Positions 45,455 to 53,570 of a stretch of DNA of 64,000 nt are shown one piece after another (within the stretch, counting starts at the first letter, position 1; every line of letters starts with the position of its first letter). The notes beneath the pieces were generated by a model. The model was not told the origin of the DNA. It worked only from the letters and a program-made list of their open reading frames with translations, and did no database searches. Both the position numbers and the translations under genes were made by a program. The stretch is from NCBI GenBank assembly GCA_963790965.1, contig CAWBQO010000003.1, positions 62,001-126,000 of the forward strand, in the 5' to 3' direction. The stretch comes from CAWBQO01 sp963790965 (GTDB lineage Bacteria > Bacteroidota > Rhodothermia > Rhodothermales > DASSAV01).

Positions 45455-46615
45455 ATGCGGCCAGCCGTCGCTCTCGCCTTCAGCCTGTTCTTGTTTGGCT
45501 GTAATCACGATTCCGCTACCGGGCAAACCTACGAGGACCGCCCGCCACAACGGGTGGAGGCGGCCCCTTCCACCGGCGACGTCGGGAGCGCCATTGCTCA
45601 TGGCCGGCAGACGGCGATCACGCGGGCGGTAGAGGCGGCAGCGCCTGCCGTCGTCAGCGTGAACGTCATCGAGGTGCAGCAGGTGCAGGTGCGGGATCCG
45701 TTTTTCGATCCCTGGTTCGACCAGTTCATGCAGCGCAACCGTTCCCGGGTGTATGAGCGCCAGGTTCAGGCCATTGGTTCGGGCTTTGTAATTTCGCCGG
45801 ACGGGTACATCGTCACGAACGACCACGTGGCCGGGCACGCGAGCAAGATCACGGTGGCTTTCCCCGACGGAAGTCAGTTGGACGCCGACCTCGTCGGCAG
45901 CGACCCTGCCAGCGACCTGGCCGTGCTGAAGGTCAAGCCTTCAAAACCGCTGCCGTACCTCGCCTTTGACGATACCGGCGATCCGCTCGTAGGAGAGTGG
46001 GTGATTGCGCTCGGAAACCCGTTTGGCCTGTTCGAAGCGGCCGAGCCTTCCGTCACGGTCGGCGTCGTGAGCGCGACGGGGCGCAAGCTACAGTCGGACC
46101 GCGAGGGGCGCATCTACACCGACATGATCCAGACGGATGCCGCCATCAACCAGGGCAATTCCGGCGGCCCGCTCGTGAGCGCGCTCGGCGAGGTCATCGG
46201 CGTGAATACCGCCATCTACAGCCAGTCCGGTGGCTCGGTGGGGATCGGCTTTGCGGTCCCTTCTGAAAAGGCGCGCCGCGTCGTGGAAGAGCTGCGTGAG
46301 AACGGATCCGTCGACCGCTCCTACTACACGGGCCTGTCGGTCATGGACGTGAACGCGCGCATCGCGGAGGCGCTGCACCTTCAGGTGCCCTCGGGGGCCT
46401 TCGTGCGCGACATCGATACCAACTCGCCGGCCGAAGCGGCAGGCATAGAGGCCTACGACGTAATCGTCAGCATAGCGGGGCGGCCTATTGCCACTGCCAA
46501 CGATTACGTCGCACGCATCTACGATTTTCGCCCGGAAGATATCGTCCCGGTGGAAGTCATACGCGACGGCAAGCGCCGCTCTTTGAACCTGAAGATCGGG
46601 CGCACAGCAGGGTAA
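45455..46615 (+). CDS. HtrA/DegP-like serine protease, lipoprotein
   Basis: Envelope quality-control protease of 386 residues. The N-terminus is a lipoprotein signal (AFSLFLFGCNHD, Cys16). The trypsin-like domain shows the triad H124 (VTNDHVAG), D154 (PASDLAVLK) and S236 (NQGNSGGPLV). One PDZ domain follows from about 285 (AFVRDIDTNSPAEAAGIEAY). A single PDZ makes it closer to DegS/HtrA than to DegP with two. Its own promoter is expected in the 117-nt gap after cheB. Confidence 0.93.
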   Translation: MRPAVALAFSLFLFGCNHDSATGQTYEDRPPQRVEAAPSTGDVGSAIAHGRQTAITRAVEAAAPAVVSVNVIEVQQVQVRDPFFDPWFDQFMQRNRSRVYERQVQAIGSGFVISPDGYIVTNDHVAGHASKITVAFPDGSQLDADLVGSDPASDLAVLKVKPSKPLPYLAFDDTGDPLVGEWVIALGNPFGLFEAAEPSVTVGVVSATGRKLQSDREGRIYTDMIQTDAAINQGNSGGPLVSALGEVIGVNTAIYSQSGGSVGIGFAVPSEKARRVVEELRENGSVDRSYYTGLSVMDVNARIAEALHLQVPSGAFVRDIDTNSPAEAAGIEAYDVIVSIAGRPIATANDYVARIYDFRPEDIVPVEVIRDGKRRSLNLKIGRTAG

Positions 46616-46670
46616 GGGGCTGCGCAACGATATGCGCGCCCCCACCCCAACGCCGGCCTGAAGAACGACT

Positions 46671-47525
46671 TCAGCTGTAAGCCACGATTTTCTGCCGCGC
46701 CACGCCGAGCCGGTCGATACCCATCTCCACCACGTCTCCGGGCTTGAGGTATGTGGGCGGGTTCATGCCGAGGCCGACGCCGCCCGGCGTCCCCGTCGCA
46801 ATGATGTCGCCCGGCAGCAGCGTCATGAAGCGGCTGCAATAGCTGACGAGGTACGACACGGGGAAGATCATGCTGCGTGTTGAAGCGTCCTGCCGCACCT
46901 CGCCATTGACCGTGAGCCACATGTGGAGGTTCTGCACGTCCGGGATCTCGTCAGGCGTCACGATATAGGGGCCGACGGGGGCGAACGTGTCGCAGCTCTT
47001 GCCCTTTGTCCACTGGCCCTTACGTTCGAGCTGGAAGGCCCGTTCGCTGTAGTCGTTCATGATCGTATAACCGGCGACAAAGTCCAGCGCCCTTACCTCC
47101 GGGACGTTGCGCGCCTTGCGCCCGATGACGAGGGCAAGCTCGACTTCGTAATCGAGCTTCTCGCCACCGATCGGCATCATGACGTCGTCGAACGGCCCGG
47201 AGAGGGCGGTGGGTGATTTCAGGAAGATGACCGGCTCCTTCAGCTCGCGCCCGCCGGTCTCCTCCGCGTGATCGCGGTAGTTCAGGCCCGCGCAGACAAT
47301 CTTGCCGGGCCGCCAGACGGGTGCCGCGATGCGCGAGTCGTTGGGAATGGCATCGACGAGCGAACCCGCCTGCAACAGGAATTCCGTGGCAGCGGGCACG
47401 TTGTGTTCGAAAAAGAAGGGGTCGTAGTCTTCGCCGAAAGAGGTGGCGTCGAGATGCCGGTCAGTGCCGGGCATGACGAGGCCGGGGCGCTCGTCGTGGG
47501 AGGGACCGAATCGGAACAGTTTCAT
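46671..47525 (-). CDS. Fumarylacetoacetate hydrolase-family protein
   Basis: A 284-residue FAH-superfamily enzyme acting on C-C bonds of beta-dicarbonyl acids. The metal site is in EVELALVIG with further ligands in PVIFLKSPTALSG and FVAGYTIMNDYSER. The end IIATGTPGGVGLGMNPP is typical. The start at 47525 (MKLFRFG) matches the family; the open frame upstream is not conserved-looking. Substrate unknown (ureidoglycolate lyase, acylpyruvate hydrolase and others share this fold). Confidence 0.9.
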   Translation of the reverse strand: MKLFRFGPSHDERPGLVMPGTDRHLDATSFGEDYDPFFFEHNVPAATEFLLQAGSLVDAIPNDSRIAAPVWRPGKIVCAGLNYRDHAEETGGRELKEPVIFLKSPTALSGPFDDVMMPIGGEKLDYEVELALVIGRKARNVPEVRALDFVAGYTIMNDYSERAFQLERKGQWTKGKSCDTFAPVGPYIVTPDEIPDVQNLHMWLTVNGEVRQDASTRSMIFPVSYLVSYCSRFMTLLPGDIIATGTPGGVGLGMNPPTYLKPGDVVEMGIDRLGVARQKIVAYS

Positions 47526-47820
47526 AGAGGAGGATAGCTGGGATGGACGAATAAAGATACTCCGGGCGGGTGTACGGATCGGCATTTCGCAGCGAAATCG
47601 CCTCCGCGATGCGCCCCCCTGGATAACCATAGACCTCCCGCCGGCAGCCATCTATACCCGATCCCCGTTTTGATTTCGGCCCCGCCTGCTGCTTACCCAA
47701 TCATTTTATGCCGAAGCCCTTTAAAGTAGGTAACGGGTTCGGAAGACGAATAAGTCTCCGGTCGCAAAAGGCAAAACAAAAGCAACATCATAAAAACTTC
47801 TAAATAGGGCTAATGCCGCT

Positions 47821-47836
47821 TCCCCCTTGAAGGGGA
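47821..47836. repeat. C/G-rich palindromic repeat
   Basis: TCCCCC-TTGAA-GGGGA, related to the palindrome at 30156-30171. A similar unit (CCTCCTTTAGGGGG) occurs about 65 nt downstream. Confidence 0.45.
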
Positions 47837-48203
47837 TTAAAGCCGGCCACAAAAGTATCTATTGCCAGCAAGCAGTAAATGCCACTTCCTCCTTTAGGGG
47901 GATAAAAGGGGGTGTTCTGCATCTTTTAAGCGGCCATCCACTCCGCGTTCATCAGAAAAGAAAACCGCCTGACGGAATAGACGCGTTCATACGGACTGGC
48001 TCAAAGGCTCTATCCGCACCCCACCGGAATAACCTTTCCTGCGTACTCCACTCACACCCCCCGCAAAACGTCATCCTGAATGAAGTGAAGGATCTGTTTT
48101 CTTTCGGGGACTGAGACCCCATGGTGCGCCCGCATGGCTCGGTAGGGCCGTTCCGCCTTCCCGGTGCTCCAACTGTCCGCGCCTTCTCCGGCCCCCCCAC
48201 GAG

Positions 48204-48330
48204 TCATCCCGACCAAGGAGGCGCTACCGGCCTTCACCATGAGACCACATCATCCGCCGCCGCGCGGAGGGACCTCCTTAACAGGCAACAACACACGCCC
48301 TACCCGCCCGTCGCTCCGGAGGAGAACAAC
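48204..48330. repeat. 127-bp interspersed repeat, copy B
   Basis: Runs from CATCCCGACCAAGGAGGCGC to GAGGAGAACAAC; the partner is 39311-39437. The copies are direct repeats and share the exact core CCGCCGCCGCGCGGAGGGAC. Confidence 0.75.
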
Positions 48331-48390
48331 AACGTCGACCATATTCATGAAGCGACGCCACCAATGCTCACCGCCCAGCCGCCGCCCGGT

Positions 48391-48417
48391 GTAGGGGCGC
48401 GATTATCGTGCCCCTAC
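48391..48417. repeat. Interspersed hairpin repeat, copy B
   Basis: GTAGGGGCGCG-ATTAT-CGTGCCCCTAC. The arms are identical to copy A at 39224-39251. Here it follows the 127-bp repeat instead of preceding it. Confidence 0.7.
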
Positions 48418-48575
48418 AAGATCACCGCCTTCCAAAATCCTCCATACTCGCCCGGAGGGCATCCTGAGCGCAGATCGCTCCGGTGGGTGAATGGCTTCTC
48501 CTGGTGGCGGTCAGGGGAACGTGAGTTGCGCGGTGCTTTCAGAAATGAGTCGTAGCGTCCCGGGCGCAAATAAAA

Positions 48576-48621
48576 AACCCTCCCCGTAAGTGCCTGATAT
48601 ACAGGAGTTACGGGGAGGGTT
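48576..48621 (-). terminator. Intrinsic terminator in direct repeat copy 1
   Basis: A perfect 14-bp stem, AACCCTCCCCGTAA with TTACGGGGAGGGTT, and an 18-nt loop. On the - strand it is followed by TTTTTTATTT, so it terminates leftward transcription. Confidence 0.85.
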
Positions 48622-48873
48622 ATTTCTGTGTACCCTGAACGGGACGCTCTTCGAACCTCGCGTGCAGCGCCGGATCGCAGACGCATACGCTCTCCGTGGC
48701 GTCGTTACGCCGTAAAGGGTGCTCGGGGTTTCGCCGTGTCCAGATCCTGGAGAAACCTCCTGGACGCCCCGTCCGCCCGTAGATGACCGTTGGTGCACAG
48801 GAACACGGGGCTCTGCACAGGCTTCTGGGAGGGGCAGTAAGACGAGAGATCATAGCCCGAAAGGATAGCGCCT
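48576..48873. repeat. About 298-bp direct repeat, copy 1 (left flank of island)
   Basis: Aligns with 62739-63035 in the same orientation over essentially the whole length, with shared blocks such as AAGTGCCTGA..ACAGGAGTTA, CGGGGTTTCG and GGAGAAACCTCCTGGAC. It starts with a hairpin terminator reading leftward and includes the end of a degenerate - strand reading frame. The two copies bracket both recombinase modules. Confidence 0.8.
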
Positions 48874-48955
48874 CCCACGTCACTGACGTAGTACAGGCGC
48901 GACTGCTATGGGTGCGAGAATTGGTCACGGAGGCGCAAGCTATAGAAAACTGCAA
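48620..48955 (-). pseudogene. Degenerate reading frame ending in direct repeat copy 1
   Basis: The last 50 or so codons read PGGFSRIWTRRNPEHPLR, then VCVCDPALHARFEERPV and QGTQK, then stop just before the terminator. The second repeat copy encodes the same ending (GGFSRLCTRRNPEHTLR, DPALHGEFEKRPVPGTQK), with several of the base differences synonymous. This suggests both are 3' remnants of a real gene family. The upstream 60 codons look random. Family not recognised. Confidence 0.4.
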
Positions 48956-49001
48956 CTCCGTGGAGTGTCTCGTCGCCTCGGATCGGACTGATCCACCCCT
49001 T

Positions 49002-49541
49002 TCACGGCAAACATTGGTCCAGTCGAACAGTTTGCCCGATTGATGGGAAATCGTTTAGCTGTCCAGTGTTCATGTTCAAGCGGTAGCGGACGCTGTCGCC
49101 CCGAGCAATACCCGACATGTACGCTACGCCATCGCGCATCTGATATTCTCCCTGAAATACACCGACCGCGGAATGCTCCCGAACTTCAGTTATCGTGGCG
49201 TAAGGCTCCCCGCGCTTGTAAAGCATAACATCGTATCGCATTCCGTCATAGCAGAAATAGTGGGAGAAGTAGAGACAGCCCGAATGGATGGCGATTGCTA
49301 CACTTGTAAACGTCATCAGCAGGAACGGCGCAATCACTGCGCTTCCGAGCAGTATAGCTCCCATTCTCCGATCAATGAGTAGCACAAGCAAGCCTGCGAT
49401 TACGTTAGCGCCTGCTACTATGCCGACCCACATTAGAGCGACGAGGCCCATGCTCGGCTCATATAGTTCGCCATGGTAGATGATAAAGATCAGAAACGCC
49501 ATTTCGATTGCGGCAACTATAATGATGCGCTTCCAAAACAT
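49002..49541 (-). CDS. Membrane protein of unknown function
   Basis: A 179-residue protein with three predicted N-terminal helices: RIIIVAAIEMAFLIFIIYHG, MGLVALMWVGIVAGANVIAG and AILLGSAVIAPFLLMTFTSV. They are followed by an extracytoplasmic-looking domain (MRYDVMLYKRGEPYATITEV, GVAYMSGIARGDSVRYRLNM). Codon use looks less GC-rich than in the men or che genes, in line with recent acquisition. No family is recognised. It is the first cargo gene inside the direct repeats. Confidence 0.65.
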   Translation of the reverse strand: MFWKRIIIVAAIEMAFLIFIIYHGELYEPSMGLVALMWVGIVAGANVIAGLLVLLIDRRMGAILLGSAVIAPFLLMTFTSVAIAIHSGCLYFSHYFCYDGMRYDVMLYKRGEPYATITEVREHSAVGVFQGEYQMRDGVAYMSGIARGDSVRYRLNMNTGQLNDFPSIGQTVRLDQCLP

Positions 49542-49734
49542 AGGCTACATCCATATAAGGTGTACACAACGGCCAGGTTCAGCGGCGCGATGCTGGACGG
49601 GAAGGGGCAGGCTGTTGCGCAAATAAGCGACGGAGTATTAGTGCAGGACGGTGGCACGAATACCTGTCGGAGCGCGAGTTGTGAACTGGAGGTGTCGGGA
49701 TCACTCCTAACAACCGCCTTGTACAGCGACCGAG

Positions 49735-50409
49735 TTATGGATACTGCACCAACGGTCTACTTTTCGGAAGATGAAGTCTGACGGACCACTTGCCGCCTTG
49801 TGTGCCTAGCCCTCGTATAGCGTCAACTCTTGCTGTCCAAAGTACCTCAGTGTACTCGCGGCATATCCAGCATAGTACTTGTAGACCAGGAATATTTCGC
49901 AGAAACGTCTTGAAGTTTGGGGGCTTGAGGTACTCATAACCATACCGTCCCGCCTCATATGCTGTGCTGTGCCCACGGATTATGTCTAATGCTGTACCAT
50001 GCGGTATATACACTTTTCGAATCTTAGACTCACCTCGTAGCCTACTGCTAATAACATGAAGTGGGATCCAGTCGCCTGCTTTACATTGATAATTGGCAGC
50101 ATGCTTGTATTCGACATCTGCTCGAATCTGCTTAGGTAAGGCGAGCCAAATAGACTCAAGATCGTGGCCTCGTATCGTTCTATCGCTGAGGGTAAATATA
50201 ATTGTTTTCAGGTATACCTCGAGCGCGAATACCATGGACGATACGGCAATATACACGGGGCCACGAGTGTCTCCATCTAGCTCTCCGAATCGGCGCTTAG
50301 CATAGTCCTGAAGTGCTCGATCAGCCAGTGCTAAGTAACTGTCTGCCATGTAAAGAGCAGCATCAGCGTCGATTTCTAGATCTGTTCTCTCTTTGTTCCG
50401 TGCCATCAT
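49735..50409 (-). CDS. Uncharacterised protein with possible HEPN-like helix pair
   Basis: A 224-residue cytoplasmic protein. The N-terminal half is helical (ALYMADSYLALADRALQDYA; YIAVSSMVFALEVYLKTIIF) and leads into SDRTIRGHDLESIWLALP. RTIRGH fits the R-x4-H pattern of HEPN ribonuclease domains, and the following HDL..IW is often seen in that fold. The C-terminal half is not recognised. It is less GC-rich than the core genes and lies next to the first Rep module. HEPN membership is tentative. Confidence 0.6.
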   Translation of the reverse strand: MMARNKERTDLEIDADAALYMADSYLALADRALQDYAKRRFGELDGDTRGPVYIAVSSMVFALEVYLKTIIFTLSDRTIRGHDLESIWLALPKQIRADVEYKHAANYQCKAGDWIPLHVISSRLRGESKIRKVYIPHGTALDIIRGHSTAYEAGRYGYEYLKPPNFKTFLRNIPGLQVLCWICREYTEVLWTARVDAIRGLGTQGGKWSVRLHLPKSRPLVQYP

Positions 50410-50659
50410 CCGTCCTAGGCAGATGGAAGCTCGTGATGTTCTCCAGATCGGCGAGGCTCAGCGGATCGGAGAGGGCACTGCAAATATACGAACCTATCTG
50501 CAGTGGCTGAACGTCGGGTATTCCACCTTTTGCTGCTCAAGATAATTCCCCCTGCGTCTGGGCCGCGATGTGTTCTTGAGAGAGCTCACGGGGGCGAGCC
50601 TTGCGCGGCTCCGGCCAAAGGACAGTTTTCTTCAGCGGAGACTTGATTTATGACCTAGG

Positions 50660-50689
50660 TTGACACTATGTTACGTCAGTACAACATAG
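50660..50689 (+). promoter_or_regulatory. Promoter and operator of element 1 RHH gene
   Basis: TTGACA at 50660-50665 runs directly into the inverted repeat CTATGTT...AACATAG (50666-50689), 12 nt before the RHH start. The placement fits autoregulation by the RHH protein, as seen for CopG-type regulators. Confidence 0.5.
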
Positions 50690-50701
50690 GCATACATAAC
50701 G

Positions 50702-51070
50702 ATGAAGCGAATCAACCTTATGGTCGAAGACAGCCAGTATGAGTGGCTGTACCAGGCGAGCGACGAGATGGGCATCTCGGTGGCCGAGATCGTCCGCCGC
50801 TCTCTCGATGCTTGGAAGAAGTCTCAGGACGTTCAGGACGACCTTCTCTTCCAGGTGACTCAGCCCGTCGCGCTCTTCCCGAAGCAGGGAAGCGGCGTAT
50901 CAAAGGCTGCTATAGACGAGCTGCGCCAGGTGGTCATGCTCCTCACACGCGCCGTCAGACGGACGGCGCCACCGGACGTGATGCAGGAGTTTGATACGCG
51001 CCTGGAGGAGTGGCGTAGCTCGAAAGCGAATCTCCTTCCCGGAGGCAAGGTGCCGCCGGAGGAGCAATAA
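50702..51070 (+). CDS. Ribbon-helix-helix regulator (CopG-like), element 1
   Basis: A 122-residue protein whose first 45 residues (MKRINLMVEDSQYEWLYQAS, MGISVAEIVRRSLDAWKK) form the RHH fold: a short beta strand and two helices. The remainder is a helical extension. The equivalent gene in element 2 is at 56486, with clear similarity in the RHH part. An inverted repeat overlaps its promoter. A terminator-like hairpin follows the stop by four bases. Likely controls the copy number or expression of the rep gene. Confidence 0.78.
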   Translation: MKRINLMVEDSQYEWLYQASDEMGISVAEIVRRSLDAWKKSQDVQDDLLFQVTQPVALFPKQGSGVSKAAIDELRQVVMLLTRAVRRTAPPDVMQEFDTRLEEWRSSKANLLPGGKVPPEEQ

Positions 51071-51074
51071 AGAA

Positions 51075-51102
51075 AGGCCCTGCTGCGCTAACAGCAAGGC
51101 CT
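51075..51102 (+). terminator. Terminator-like hairpin after element 1 RHH gene
   Basis: AGGCCCTGCTG and CAGCAAGGCCT with loop CGCTAA form an 11-bp stem with one mismatch. Element 2 has the identical arms and another loop (56856-56883). The weak T content downstream makes partial termination or attenuation possible. Confidence 0.6.
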
Positions 51103-51164
51103 CTCATTCTCAACACGGTGTCCGCTGTGCTTGGCGGCTGGTGGACACCACATACATAAGAACG

Positions 51165-52555
51165 ATGGTACTACATCAGACACCCGGCGCGGTTTCCCCG
51201 CCGGGAACGGGCGAGCCCCACGGCTTTCCCTCAGAGAACCTACCGCCGAAGGCGGCATCCCCCCTGTATGGTAACACAGGGGGGATAAATGACACCCGCC
51301 GTGGTGTGAAAGGCTACTGCGTGGAGCAGGTAGAGGCCCTTGGTGGGCCAGAAGCGTACTTCTATCGCCTCGCACTGGACACCTTGCAAGTGTCCGTAAA
51401 AGGAGAGTGGAGAAACCGCGACGGAGCGGTCGCTCTGCTGGAGAAGCGGCACCAGGCAGAGCTCATTCAGCAGCTGGGCTTCGGCAAGGTCGAGCACGTG
51501 AGTCCTGACGGGAAGGCCTTCACGGTGTACCCGCCTGGCGGCAGGCCTGCTTACCAGGTGCTCATGCGCGATGGTGACGGTGTGGAGATTCGGGGCGTTC
51601 CGAAGAGGAAGCTGCCCTCCTTCATCTTCCGTTTCGGTGCCAGGTCGTGCGTGAGCATTCTATCTCAAGCCTCTCTGAGTGGACGAAGGAGTTCGTCAGG
51701 GCCGTAGGGCTGGAGCCGCAGAAGCTTCAGCTCTCAGAGGCGCACGTCCGGTGCGATACGCCGACGCCCTTCACCGAGTCCGATCTTAAGCTCATGCGGG
51801 GCGCAAGCACGCGTCACGGAAGCTACAATACGCATATGCACGGGGGGAAGCTCTCCGGCATTAACAACCTTGGCGGGTCCAAGCACGTCAAGTACTGCAT
51901 CTATGACAAGCGCCTGGAGCAGAAGCAGAAAGAGGGGGCCTTCTGGCCTGCCGTGTGGAAGAGCTACGCGGTGCCGGAGGATTCTCCGATCTGGCGCGTG
52001 GAGGCGCGCTTCGACCGTAAGGCGCTGACCTACTTCGGACTGGACGCGCTCTCCGATCTGAACGAGCGGACGCTGCCGGGTCTCTGGCATGCCTTCTCCA
52101 GTCAGTACCTCCTTTTTGTCTCCCGTCCGGGAAAGCGGACGGACCGCTCCTCCGTCTCGCGCAAGTGGAAGAAGATTCAGAGCTGCGGCGCGGCGATGGA
52201 GGCCAGGCCGATCATGGCTCGGATCGGGGCGACGTCTACGCAGCTCGTCAAGCAGGCTACGGGCTGCATAGCGAAGGCGCTCGCGGTCTCGGGCAACGGT
52301 CACTTTGAGGCCGTGATGCAGGAGGTGATCGGCCGTGCGGTAACGATGGGCGATGAGCGGTTCAGCGAAGGCCGTAGAGGCTACATCGGCCAGATGCTCA
52401 AGGAGGTACTCAGCCGCTGTCCGGAGGACGCCTTCACGGGCGCCAGGCACATCAGAGCGGAGATCGAGAGTCTGATTGAGACGGCGCTCTCCAGGCGTCG
52501 CTTGGCCGAGCCGTTCAGCGGGAAGCAGCTTAGCACGACAGGAGGTACAAAATGA
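51165..52555 (+). pseudogene. Rep_trans-like replication initiator, element 1 (frameshifted)
   Basis: Homologous to the Rep_trans/replication-initiation-factor family of rolling-circle plasmids, conjugative elements and filamentous phages. The first frame contains YFYRLALDTLQVSVKG and LPSFIFRFGARSCV; the second continues EHSISSLSEWTKEF, KYCIYDKRLEQKQK and IWRVEARFDRKALTYFG. The shift is at about 51650-51655, where one base is missing relative to the element 2 copy. Restored, it would be 463 residues, practically the same as the 462 of element 2. The start at 51165 is supported by alignment: both copies place GAVS at codons 8-11. It overlaps the next gene (ATGA). Confidence 0.7.
51183..51284 (+). 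promoter_or_regulatory. Three-hairpin array at the 5' end of element 1 rep
   Basis: Three stems: CCCGGCG/CGCCGGG (51183-51205), CCGCC/GGCGG (51243-51255) and CCCCCCTGT/ACAGGGGGG with 8-nt loop ATGGTAAC (51259-51284). Element 2 has the same series at the same distance from the rep start, with paired base changes that keep the stems. It could be a replication origin for Rep or a structured mRNA leader. Confidence 0.6.
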
Positions 52556-53202
52556 AGAACACCATGAAAGAGAATCCGGCGATTCTATTCGCCTACTGGG
52601 AGAATAGGCCGGGCTTCTGTATGGAGGCCATCGCAGTCGAAATCACGAACTCGTATGGAAAGCGCGTAGTGTCCTGGCGCTGGCGGCATCCCTTCACCGG
52701 GAGTACGCTCAATGCCTGGAAGAGGATCAGGACCCGGGACTTCAACATGCTCGCCTTCGTCGAAGGCGTGAGGAGATATGTGAGCGCAGCGCCGAAGAAA
52801 GGCGTGCAGCCGGGCGAGCAGCATACGCTCGCCATCGAGCCCGGTGTATATCCGCAGTACAAGGAAGAGCATGGGCAGCTCTGGCGCTTCCGGGCGAAGT
52901 TCAGAGATTGGGGCACGTACGTCACCGATACGAGGGGCAACGGACTCTTTCTCCTCCCGGAGCACTCGCCGGGATCTTGCTTTCCGGTGAACAGCGCCTT
53001 CCGGGCCGCCACTTATGAGGAGTTCAAGGTGCGTTTCGCTGAGTTCGTCAAGGCTGAGCTTGTGCGGGAAGAGATCGCAGATGGCGCATGCGAGCCCAGG
53101 CTATACACAGGGAACGTTAGCGAACTCGTCCGGGGAGCGCCTCTTGTGAGCCTATCCAATCCGCGTCTTATGACACCCGACGGCTGGAGTCGGTTTGGAT
53201 GA
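52552..53202 (+). CDS. Uncharacterised protein of element 1
   Basis: A 216-residue soluble protein, translationally coupled to rep by ATGA overlap. It begins MKNTMKENPAILFAYWENRP and has strand-rich segments (CMEAIAVEITNSYGKRVVSW, LWRFRAKFRDWGTYVTDTRG). No catalytic motif is evident. Element 2 has a different, shorter gene (58333-58662) at this place, so it is not part of the conserved core. Function unknown. Confidence 0.6.
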   Translation: MKNTMKENPAILFAYWENRPGFCMEAIAVEITNSYGKRVVSWRWRHPFTGSTLNAWKRIRTRDFNMLAFVEGVRRYVSAAPKKGVQPGEQHTLAIEPGVYPQYKEEHGQLWRFRAKFRDWGTYVTDTRGNGLFLLPEHSPGSCFPVNSAFRAATYEEFKVRFAEFVKAELVREEIADGACEPRLYTGNVSELVRGAPLVSLSNPRLMTPDGWSRFG

Positions 53203-53279
53203 TGATGTAGAAGTAGGGGTGGGAGCGGTCGCGTGCACTGCTTCCGTCCCTCTTCTGAAGTACAGAAAGAAGTACAGGC

Positions 53280-53570
53280 ATGCTGACCATAGACTACTGC
53301 AAACAGATACTCGATGCCGCCGCGCCCGGCGGCGTCACCTACGGGCTCCGCGAAGTAGAGCGCATACGGGACGCACTCTACGCCATCGCCGGAGCCTACC
53401 TCAAGGGAGACCACAGACAGAAACGACATGAGCAAACGCGCCGTCATCTATTCCCGCGTTTCCACCGACGAACAGGCCGACCGTGGCTACAGCTTGCGCG
53501 ACCAGGAGGCCAGATTGCGCGAGTACTGTCGCCGGTCCGGCATCACGGTTGCCGAGCACTTCCAGGATGA
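53280..53570 (+). CDS. Small ORF before the serine recombinase
   Basis: Its first 45 residues (MLTIDYCKQILDAAAPGGVT, YGLREVERIRDALYAIAGAY) look like a genuine small helical protein. The remaining half, from 53428 on, overlaps the recombinase in another frame and reads as random Arg-rich sequence. Either the protein really ends with an overlap or it has lost its stop by a small indel. Confidence 0.4.
   Translation: MLTIDYCKQILDAAAPGGVTYGLREVERIRDALYAIAGAYLKGDHRQKRHEQTRRHLFPRFHRRTGRPWLQLARPGGQIARVLSPVRHHGCRALPG

Larger units (their letters stand above)
47526..49001. other. Gene-poor, repeat-rich stretch at the edge of the accessory region
   Basis: About 1.5 kb without an intact gene. From left to right: C/G palindromes (47821-47836, 47886-47912), a CATCCTGAAT...GAAGGATCT element (about 48070-48095), the 127-bp repeat copy B, the hairpin copy B, a GCATCCTGAGCGCAG element near 48459, and the 298-bp direct repeat copy 1 with its terminator. 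Confidence 0.7.

Noticed and set aside
48640..48720. A tRNA or tmRNA 3' end in the direct repeats (GTTCGAA on the - strand resembles a T-loop)
   Set aside because: The flanking bases do not form a 5-bp T-stem in either copy, and the segment reads better as the end of a protein with silent changes.
47526..49001. CRISPR array in the repeat-rich stretch
   Set aside because: The repeats are not regularly spaced, differ in type, and no cas gene is in the window.
51640..51670. Programmed -1 ribosomal frameshift in rep
   Set aside because: No slippery heptamer is present, and the sister gene shifts at another place and in the opposite direction.
53195..53431. 78-codon frame MDDDVEVG... before the recombinase
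   Set aside because: Its second half is Arg/His-rich out-of-frame sequence of the small ORF at 53280; no start context or conservation.
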